Part shown: one piece after another, positions 1 through 5,001 of the stretch
Position numbering within the stretch: position 1 is the stretch's first letter
Layout: every line of letters begins with the position of its first letter
DNA from: an uncultured Bacteroidota bacterium
Lineage (GTDB): Bacteria; Bacteroidota; Bacteroidia; Chitinophagales; Chitinophagaceae
Direction: 5' to 3'
DNA: 6,002 nucleotides
Assembly: GCA_903879995.1 (NCBI GenBank)
Contig: CAIRNW010000324.1
Coordinates: 1 to 6,002 of the forward strand
Position numbers and translations under genes: made by a program
Notes under the pieces: generated by a model
Databases searched by the model: none
Seen by the model: only the letters and a program-made list of their open reading frames with translations
What the model was told of the DNA's origin: nothing

Positions 1-1239
1 GGCGATGAAGGAAAGGGTAAGATTGTAGATTTCTTTGCAAAAGATTATCAGGTTGTTGCTCGTTTTCAGGGCGGCCCCAATGCAGGACATACCCTTTACA
101 TTAATGACAAAAAATTAGTACTGCATCAAATTCCCTCTGGAATTTTTCATCCAGGTATTGTCAATCTGATTGGCAATGGTGTAGTGTTGGATCCGGTAAC
201 ACTCAAACGCGAATGTGAAAGCGTCGCGGCCTTTGGCGTTGATGTCAAGAAAAATTTATTTATCGCAGATCGCACTCATATTATTGTTCCCACACATCGT
301 GCACTGGATAAAGCGGCGGAGCTTTCGAAGGGCAATCAAAAAATTGGATCGACGTTGAAGGGAATTGGTCCTGCGTATATGGATAAAACCGGACGTAACG
401 GATTGCGGGTGGGAGATTTGCTGGATAAGAACTTTACCACACAATATATCAAGCTTCGTTTGAAGCATCAACGCTTACTGGATAGTTTTGGTTTTCAGGA
501 AGACATTAGTGCTTGGGAAGAAGAGTTTTTTGAAGCTATCGAATTTCTACGCCAACTCAATATTGTAAATGGCGAGTACTTTATCAATGAAAAAATAAAA
601 GCGGGTAATAAAGTATTAGCAGAAGGCGCGCAGGGTAGTATGTTAGATATAGATTTTGGAACCTTTCCCTTTGTTACCTCTTCGAATACTATTGCTGCGG
701 GTGTATGTAATGGACTGGGCATAGCGCCTCGTCAAATCGGTGAAGTGATTGGAGTAACCAAGGCTTATTGCACACGTGTAGGAAGCGGACCTTTTCCAAC
801 TGAATTGGAAGACGCCACAGGCGAAGAACTCCGTCGCATTGGAAATGAATTTGGCGCCACTACGGGCCGGCCACGTCGTTGCGGTTGGATTGATCTGGTA
901 GCACTCCGTTATGCTTGCATGATAAATGGGGTTACACAAATAGTGATGACCAAAGCAGATGTACTGGATTCTTTTGCTGAATTGTCTGTTTGCACGGCCT
1001 ATGAGGTGGAAGGCAAGAAAACCACAGAGATCCCTTATCAATTAGAACGAACAAAACCGACTCCTTTTTTGGAAAAGTTTCCTGGTTGGAGCGTGAATAC
1101 CAGTACCTGTAAAACGTACTCATCACTCCCTGATGCTATGAAAACGTATGTAAATTTTATTAATACATACCTGGGCGTGGATGTAAAATATATCTCCAAC
1201 GGACCTGGACGTGATCAATTAGTTACAGTTACCCACTAA
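1..1239 (+). CDS. purA: Adenylosuccinate synthetase, 5'-truncated by window edge
   Basis: PurA joins IMP and aspartate, using GTP, to form adenylosuccinate, the first committed step from IMP to AMP in the cytoplasm. The frame is open from base 1, and 412 residues are visible. Visible residues 1-7 are the GDEGKGK phosphate-binding loop, with the catalytic Asp at 2. NAGHT follows at 27-31, with the catalytic His at 30. Other family signatures are GIGPAYMDK (121-129), EGAQG (208-212), TRVGSGPFPTE (258-268), GATTGRPRR (285-293), the guanine-specificity motif TKAD (317-320) and GPGR (401-404). Aligning these with E. coli PurA suggests only about 11-12 N-terminal residues are missing, giving a full protein of about 424 residues, normal for the family. 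All key residues seen are intact. The GTG at 184 is an internal codon, not the start. The stop is TAA at 1237-1239. Confidence 0.98.
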   Translation, partial: GDEGKGKIVDFFAKDYQVVARFQGGPNAGHTLYINDKKLVLHQIPSGIFHPGIVNLIGNGVVLDPVTLKRECESVAAFGVDVKKNLFIADRTHIIVPTHRALDKAAELSKGNQKIGSTLKGIGPAYMDKTGRNGLRVGDLLDKNFTTQYIKLRLKHQRLLDSFGFQEDISAWEEEFFEAIEFLRQLNIVNGEYFINEKIKAGNKVLAEGAQGSMLDIDFGTFPFVTSSNTIAAGVCNGLGIAPRQIGEVIGVTKAYCTRVGSGPFPTELEDATGEELRRIGNEFGATTGRPRRCGWIDLVALRYACMINGVTQIVMTKADVLDSFAELSVCTAYEVEGKKTTEIPYQLERTKPTPFLEKFPGWSVNTSTCKTYSSLPDAMKTYVNFINTYLGVDVKYISNGPGRDQLVTVTH

Positions 1240-1259
1240 AAAAAGAATTTTAAAAATTT

Positions 1260-1279
1260 GGCGATTTAAAAACTTCGCC
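1260..1279. other. Weak hairpin in the purA-acidic gene gap
   Basis: The 70-bp AT-rich gap between purA and the next gene holds GGCGA (1260-1264) and its complement TCGCC (1275-1279) around a 10-nt loop. Flanking A/T runs could lengthen the stem past a one-base bulge. No T-run follows on the plus strand, so it is a poor intrinsic terminator. It could be a partial terminator, a processing or stability element, or chance. No clear TAnnTTTG box is seen before the next gene, so read-through from purA is the simplest way that gene could be expressed. Confidence 0.2.
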
Positions 1280-1309
1280 GAAAATTTACAATACTAATCC
1301 GATTCTGCT

Positions 1310-1633
1310 ATGGCCATAAAATCAGAAAAGGCAAAAAAGCTTGCTACAACTTCCGAAAAAATTTCCGGTCGTGCTGCTGCAAAAGATTCTTCCAAACCTA
1401 AAAGAAGTCAACAAGAAGATGAGGAAGATGATGATGTAGAGCAGGATGATTGGGAAAAACAAGAGGAGGACAATTGGGATCCCGATTTTGATGAATTTGA
1501 TTTGCCAAAATCAAAAGGAAAAAAAGGTCCTGCAAAAAAAGGTGAGGAGGAAGATGATTTCAAAATTGAAGAGGATGAATTTGATGATGACCTTTTCAAT
1601 GATAAAGAGCTGGATGAGGACGATGATTTTTAA
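1310..1633 (+). CDS. Small highly acidic protein of unknown function
   Basis: I do not recognise a characterised family. The 107-residue product has strongly segregated charge. Residues 1-35 are rich in Lys/Arg (10 basic residues by position 32), Ser and Ala. Residues 36-107 are dominated by Asp and Glu, and 41 of the 107 residues are acidic. A central motif WDPDFDEFDLP (56-66) is followed by a Lys/Gly patch (67-78), a second acidic block with regularly placed Phe, and a C-terminus of LDEDDDF. No signal peptide, membrane segment or Cys is present, so it is probably cytoplasmic and largely disordered. The ATG at 1310 has no Shine-Dalgarno motif, as is usual for Bacteroidota. It lies 70 bp after purA on the same strand and may be co-transcribed. 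By analogy only, it resembles acidic-tail proteins such as the Firmicutes RNA polymerase delta subunit, DNA mimics or the SSB tail. Its low-complexity composition makes homology hard to judge, but the continuous frame with a sensible start and stop supports a real gene. Confidence 0.8.
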   Translation: MAIKSEKAKKLATTSEKISGRAAAKDSSKPKRSQQEDEEDDDVEQDDWEKQEEDNWDPDFDEFDLPKSKGKKGPAKKGEEEDDFKIEEDEFDDDLFNDKELDEDDDF

Positions 1634-2598
1634 TTCCCTCGCAGTAAAAGTTGTAAGCTCTCCTCCAAAATTCTTTCCTTATTTTCTTGAAAGGCCTGCA
1701 TACAAGGGCTTGACAGTCGCAACAAATAATTTCCTCGCATGGAGATGGTTTCGTCAAACGATGGATTAAATCGTTTGAACTCTTGCGGGTCTACTCCTGT
1801 GTATTTTAAAATAGCTTCTTTTTTATACCGTCCCTCTAAGCGTAATGTTGTGGTGCCTTCTTGGGCGGCCGCAGGCAAGGGCCGCGCGAGGCGTTCCTCT
1901 TGCGCAATGGCTTCTTGCTGTGTTAAAGTGGTAGCACCGCCTTCCCCTTCAAATACATAGTGTGTGGCAATAAACTTTTTAACGTGATTCATAGATTCCG
2001 CCGGTAAAAAGCGTTGCAATTTCCAGAAGTCCCGGCTGCCGCTTAATCGAATGGCTCTGTTTACGGCGCCTTCTCCTCCATTATACGCGGCAATCACCAA
2101 TAGCCAATCCTGGAACTGTTTGTATAAGTCACTCAAATAACGTGCAGCTGCTTTGGTGCTTTTAACGTAATCCATCCGTTGGTCTTCCTCAGCAGAAATT
2201 TTTAAACCATAATGTTTTCCAGTGGCAGGCATAAATTGCCAGGGTCCCACAGCGCCAGCCCATGAGATAGCGGTGGATTGCAAACCTGATTCAATCACGG
2301 CCAGGTATTTTAATTGACCAGGTAAATTATTTTCTGCTAGTACCTGATCCATCATATTAAAATAGGGAAGACCCCAGCCTTTCATTTTCCGTAAACCTGG
2401 ACCATAGCGCTGCATATAGCCCTCCACAAAACTGATGGCCTGTGGGTTGAGCTTTACACCCGTGCTGGAATTCCAACTCACACTATCGAATAGTTGATTG
2501 AAACCGCGAGGGCCAGTTTGTGCAAGAATTGATTTCGTGCCAAACAGCAAAAGGAAAACCAGGGCGAGAAGTCGTCCTTGATTCACCAATAAAGGCAT
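1630..2598 (-). CDS. Secreted lytic transglycosylase, SLT/GH23 domain, MltD-like
   Basis: It likely cleaves the MurNAc-GlcNAc bond of peptidoglycan in the periplasm, forming 1,6-anhydroMurNAc ends. From the ATG at 2598 the product has 322 residues. Residues 1-26 form a signal peptide (hydrophobic core LLALVFLLLFG, likely cleavage after ILA); there is no lipobox Cys. The SLT domain spans about residues 75-200: AVIESG holds the catalytic Glu (about 103), followed by GPWQFMP (118-124) and AAYNGGEGAV (170-179), as in MltD-type GH23 enzymes. Residues about 249-297 look like a degenerate LysM-type fold (a helix ending KYTG, then VDPQEFKRFNP, then a closing strand LLRL), which could bind glycan; this is inference. 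An in-frame ATG at 2655 would add 19 polar residues before the signal peptide and overlap tatA by 44 bp, so I prefer 2598, 13 bp after the tatA stop. The gene is probably co-transcribed with tatA. Its stop overlaps that of the convergent acidic gene. Confidence 0.93.
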   Translation of the reverse strand: MPLLVNQGRLLALVFLLLFGTKSILAQTGPRGFNQLFDSVSWNSSTGVKLNPQAISFVEGYMQRYGPGLRKMKGWGLPYFNMMDQVLAENNLPGQLKYLAVIESGLQSTAISWAGAVGPWQFMPATGKHYGLKISAEEDQRMDYVKSTKAAARYLSDLYKQFQDWLLVIAAYNGGEGAVNRAIRLSGSRDFWKLQRFLPAESMNHVKKFIATHYVFEGEGGATTLTQQEAIAQEERLARPLPAAAQEGTTTLRLEGRYKKEAILKYTGVDPQEFKRFNPSFDETISMRGNYLLRLSSPCMQAFQENKERILEESLQLLLRGN

Positions 2599-2611
2599 AG
2601 CTAAAAGGGAA

Positions 2612-2821
2612 TTATTCCTTGACGGAACGTGATACGTCGTTGGCGCTGTCTTCAATTTCCTTCTTCACATTATTCTTTGCATCATTGAATTCACGTACGC
2701 CTTTGCCAAGCCCTTTCATCAGCTCAGGGATCTTACGACCTCCAAATAATAAAAGCACGATAACCAGGATAATGATGATTTCGTTGGTTCCGAGCATGCC
2801 TAGCAGGATGGGGTTCATCAT
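2612..2821 (-). CDS. tatA: Sec-independent protein translocase subunit TatA/TatE
   Basis: TatA oligomers form the passage through which TatBC moves folded twin-arginine proteins across the inner membrane. The 69-residue product has the classic plan: a short N-terminus, one membrane helix (about 13-26, with polar Glu14 near its start), the FGG hinge at 26-28, an amphipathic helix beginning [16 protein letters not shown] (30-45), and a charged tail with mixed Lys, Glu and Asp. The length is typical of TatA/TatE rather than the longer TatB. The start is a double ATG (2821 and 2818), and a third Met at residue 9 is also possible; no Shine-Dalgarno motif separates them. No tatC lies in the window, so the other Tat components must be encoded elsewhere. 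The gene is insulated from rplS by a terminator and is followed 13 bp later by the transglycosylase, which suggests a two-gene unit. Confidence 0.96.
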   Translation of the reverse strand: MMNPILLGMLGTNEIIIILVIVLLLFGGRKIPELMKGLGKGVREFNDAKNNVKKEIEDSANDVSRSVKE

Positions 2822-2839
2822 AAACTAAAATTGTGACTG

Positions 2840-2847
2840 TAAAGATA
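2840..2847 (-). promoter_or_regulatory. Candidate -7 box for tatA
   Basis: The minus strand reads TATCTTTA, which matches the Bacteroidota -7 consensus TAnnTTTG except for the last base. It lies 18 bp upstream of the tatA start and downstream of the rplS terminator, where a promoter is expected. No TTG -33 element is seen at the usual spacing (only TTA), so support is weak. Confidence 0.3.
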
Positions 2848-2871
2848 AGGCAGGCATTAATTAACCCACAT

Positions 2872-2901
2872 AAAAAATCCCGTTCGTTGTGGAACGGGAT
2901 T
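2872..2901 (-). terminator. Intrinsic terminator after rplS
   Basis: On the minus strand, 23 bp past the rplS stop, AATCCCGTTC (2892-2901) pairs perfectly with GAACGGGATT (2876-2885) around a 6-nt loop. This 10-bp stem is followed by more T residues, making a run of six with the last two stem bases. This is a textbook Rho-independent terminator. It should end rplS (and any rny read-through) transcripts before tatA. No plus-strand gene ends nearby, so the minus orientation is the meaningful one. Confidence 0.9.
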
Positions 2902-2923
2902 CGATTTAACAAGTTGGATTGAA

Positions 2924-3295
2924 TTATGCTTCAGCATTTTCTGCCACAGCCATTCTCTTTTCACGGATACGGGCACTCTTACCGCTACGCTTACGCTGGT
3001 AGAAGAGTTTTGCACGACGTACCTGACCGGTTTTATTTAATTCAATAGATTCAATGTTGGGGGAGAAGAAAGGAAATACACGTTCTACGCCAACACCGTC
3101 TGAAATCTTACGTACGGTAAAGCTGGCAGTACTTCCGGTTCCTTGCTTCTTGATCACATCACCTTTGAAGGACTGGATACGCTCCTTGTTACCCTCAATG
3201 ATCTTGTAATTGACGGTGATATTGTCGCCGGGTTTGAAAGCCGGAAATTCCTTTTTTGCCGTCAGCTGCTCGTGTACAAAGGCAATGGCGTTCAT
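2924..3295 (-). CDS. rplS: 50S ribosomal protein L19
   Basis: L19 sits at the 30S-50S interface of the ribosome. From the ATG at 3295 the product has 123 residues, against 115 in E. coli. The family signature is clear: FKPGD near residue 20, EGNKERIQSFKG (about 34-45), FTVRKISDGVGVERVFPFFSP (about 59-79, nearly matching the E. coli block) and RRAKLFYQRKRSGKSARIREKR toward the C-terminus. The last eight or so residues (AVAENAEA) form an Ala/Glu tail beyond the E. coli end. A TTG at 3319 would add eight residues but would fall on the probable promoter and transcript start, so the ATG is preferred. The gene lies 41 bp after rny on the same strand, has its own candidate promoter overlapping the end of rny, and is closed by a strong terminator, so it can be made as a single-gene transcript. 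Confidence 0.98.
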   Translation of the reverse strand: MNAIAFVHEQLTAKKEFPAFKPGDNITVNYKIIEGNKERIQSFKGDVIKKQGTGSTASFTVRKISDGVGVERVFPFFSPNIESIELNKTGQVRRAKLFYQRKRSGKSARIREKRMAVAENAEA

Positions 3296-3316
3296 GTGTA
3301 AAAGTTTTAAGGAGGG

Positions 3317-3347
3317 CAAAGGTAGTGAAAATCACCCTATCGGGCAA
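3317..3347 (-). promoter_or_regulatory. Promoter of rplS (Bacteroidota -33/-7 type)
   Basis: On the minus strand TTG (3345-3347) is followed after 20 nt by TACCTTTG (3317-3324), a perfect match to the Bacteroidota primary-sigma pattern TTG-N(about 19-21)-TAnnTTTG. Transcription would start near 3310, leaving a leader of about 15 nt before the rplS ATG. The -33 element lies inside the last codons of rny and the spacer covers the rny stop codon, so the promoter overlaps the upstream gene. Confidence 0.7.
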
Positions 3348-4902
3348 CATTTACCGCTCTTTTTTCCCGGATGACCGTCACCTTGATTTGGCCAGGGAAG
3401 GTCATCTCTGTTTGTATTTTTTGGGCTATTTCAAATGATAATCTGTCTGACTCCTGGTCGCTTACCTTCTCAGCCTCAACAATTACGCGTAATTCACGGC
3501 CGGCCTGGATGGCATATGCTTTTTCAACGCCATTGTAGGACATGGCTAGATTTTCCAAGTCCTTGATACGTTGGATGTACTGTTGCATAATCTCCCTTCT
3601 GGCTCCCGGACGCGCTCCAGAGATAGCGTCACAGGCCTGTATAATGGGGGAGATTACATATTGCATTTCCATCTCGTCGTGGTGCGCGCCAATAGCGTTG
3701 ACCACGGCGGGGTTCTCGCCGTATTTTTCAGCCAGTTTTGCTCCAAGTAAGGCGTGGCTTAATTCACTTTCCTCATCGGGTACCTTTCCAATGTCATGCA
3801 GGAGTCCGGCACGTTTTGCCAGCTTGGGGTTAAGCCCCAATTCAGCGGCCATGGTGGCGCAAAGGTTTGCTGTTTCACGGCTGTGCATCAGCAAATTTTG
3901 TCCATAGGACGAACGGAAGCGCATTCTTCCCACCATTCTAACCAGCTCCTTGTGAAGCCCGTGAATACCTAGTTCAATTACAGTGCGCTCCCCAATTTCC
4001 ATTACCTGCTCCTCGATCTGTTTTCTTGTTTTTTCTACTACTTCCTCGATACGGGCAGGGTGGATGCGACCATCGGTTACCAAGCGTTGTAAGCTTAAAC
4101 GAGCAATTTCGCGACGCAGGGGATCAAAACTAGATAGAAGAATCGCTTCGGGGGTATCGTCTACAATCAAGTCAACGCCCGTAGCCGCTTCGATAGCACG
4201 GATATTTCTTCCCTCTCTTCCAATGATTTGCCCCTTTATTTCGTCACTTTCCAGGTTAAATACAGTGATGGAGTTTTCTATAGCTTGTTCTGCAGCTGTT
4301 CTTTGGATAGTTTGGATAATAATTTTGCGTGCTTCCTTCTGCGCTTTTTGTTTGGCTTCCTCGATGATTTCCTGTTGAAGTGCTAGAGCCTTGGTCTGTG
4401 TTTCATTTCGGAGGCTTTCAATTAACTGCGCCCTGGCATCGTCCGCAGAAAGGTTAGCAATTTTCTCTAACCGACGAACATGTTCTTCCTGATGTTTTTC
4501 CAATTCCGCCCGTTTAGCATTGGTTTGCTCGAGCTGGCGATTTAAATTCTCTTTGAGTGTTTCGTTATCCCGGATTTGCTTGTCCAGGTTATTCTCTTTT
4601 TGGCTGATTGATTGTTCCTTCTGCCGAATACGATTTTCAGAATCGATTACCTTTTTGTTTCGATCCAGTACCTCTCTTTCATGAGCAGATTTTAACTGGA
4701 CAAACTTTTCTTTGGCCTCTAATTCTTTTTCTTTCCGAACAGTTTCAGCCCTGAGTTCGGCCTCTTTTAAAATTGTTTGTGCTTGAATTTCAGCTTCTTC
4801 TACTTGCTTACGACTCCCTTTGGCAAAGAGGACTCGTCCTGCCAGGAGGCCAGCCCCCCCTGCGATTACGCCAATAAGGGCGTACAATATATTGGGATCC
4901 AT
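3337..4902 (-). CDS. rny: Ribonuclease Y, membrane-anchored endoribonuclease
   Basis: RNase Y starts mRNA decay and processes RNAs at the inner face of the membrane. The 521-residue product is almost the same length as B. subtilis RNase Y (520). Order of parts: an N-terminal membrane helix (about 5-25), a long charged coiled coil (about 28-200, rich in Glu, Lys, Gln and Arg), a KH RNA-binding domain with the loop GREG (228-231) within IIGREGRNI, then an HD phosphohydrolase domain. The HD metal ligands are visible as His340 (LLMHS), His369-Asp370 (LLHDIGK), His407-His408-Asp409 and Asp425. The C-terminal region (about 435-521) is also well preserved. The ATG at 4902 sets the membrane helix at the very N-terminus, as in the family. 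Stop is TAG at 3337-3339. It is the first gene of the leftward block and diverges from the thioredoxin-like gene. No zapA, a frequent neighbour of rny in Bacteroidota as I recall, fits in the 99-bp upstream gap. Confidence 0.98.
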   Translation of the reverse strand: MDPNILYALIGVIAGGAGLLAGRVLFAKGSRKQVEEAEIQAQTILKEAELRAETVRKEKELEAKEKFVQLKSAHEREVLDRNKKVIDSENRIRQKEQSISQKENNLDKQIRDNETLKENLNRQLEQTNAKRAELEKHQEEHVRRLEKIANLSADDARAQLIESLRNETQTKALALQQEIIEEAKQKAQKEARKIIIQTIQRTAAEQAIENSITVFNLESDEIKGQIIGREGRNIRAIEAATGVDLIVDDTPEAILLSSFDPLRREIARLSLQRLVTDGRIHPARIEEVVEKTRKQIEEQVMEIGERTVIELGIHGLHKELVRMVGRMRFRSSYGQNLLMHSRETANLCATMAAELGLNPKLAKRAGLLHDIGKVPDEESELSHALLGAKLAEKYGENPAVVNAIGAHHDEMEMQYVISPIIQACDAISGARPGARREIMQQYIQRIKDLENLAMSYNGVEKAYAIQAGRELRVIVEAEKVSDQESDRLSFEIAQKIQTEMTFPGQIKVTVIREKRAVNVAR

Positions 4903-4955
4903 TGAATTTTTGATTTAGGTGTTTCACAATGCTTGTTCCACAAATACGTGGTCTA

Positions 4956-4963
4956 CAAAGGTA
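4956..4963 (-). promoter_or_regulatory. Candidate -7 box for rny
   Basis: The minus strand reads TACCTTTG, identical to the box before rplS and a perfect TAnnTTTG match. It lies 53 bp upstream of the rny ATG and would give a leader of roughly 45 nt. No TTG is found at the usual 19-21-nt spacing upstream; the nearest is 27 nt away. The -33 part is therefore missing or degenerate. Confidence 0.5.
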
Positions 4964-4975
4964 TGAAAAGTTGTG

Positions 4976-4983
4976 TATATTAG
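4976..4983 (+). promoter_or_regulatory. Weak candidate -7 box for the thioredoxin-like gene
   Basis: TATATTAG on the plus strand matches five of the six fixed positions of TAnnTTTG and lies 18 bp before the ATG at 5002. No TTG -33 element is seen at the proper spacing. If real, it would lie back to back with the rny box only 12 bp away, so the two divergent promoters would overlap. Confidence 0.2.
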
Positions 4984-5001
4984 ACCCCTACAATTTACCC
5001 T

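Noticed and set aside
643..1041. Minus-strand open frame of 132 codons inside purA
   Set aside because: It lies wholly opposite a well-conserved enzyme and its product resembles no family; a coding shadow.
1446..1769. Plus-strand open frame of 107 codons, +1 to the acidic gene and running past its stop
   Set aside because: It is a by-product of the A/G-rich acidic coding sequence. Its product is a Lys/Met/Ile-rich string with no domain, and its second half is antisense to the transglycosylase.
2599..2655. Longer transglycosylase start at ATG 2655
   Set aside because: It would place 19 polar residues ahead of the signal peptide and overlap tatA by 44 bp. The ATG at 2598 gives a normal signal peptide.
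3309..3316. AAGGAGGG on the plus strand, resembling a strong Shine-Dalgarno site
   Set aside because: No credible plus-strand gene follows. It is the complement of the rplS leader, and genes in this window do not use such sites.
3296..3319. TTG start at 3319 adding eight residues to L19
   Set aside because: It overlaps the -7 box and lies upstream of the predicted transcript start, and L19 from the ATG at 3295 aligns with the family.
3542..4378. Two plus-strand open frames (3542-3907 and 3983-4378) opposite rny
   Set aside because: They are antisense to strongly conserved RNase Y sequence, rich in Ser, Ile and Arg, and have no recognisable domain.
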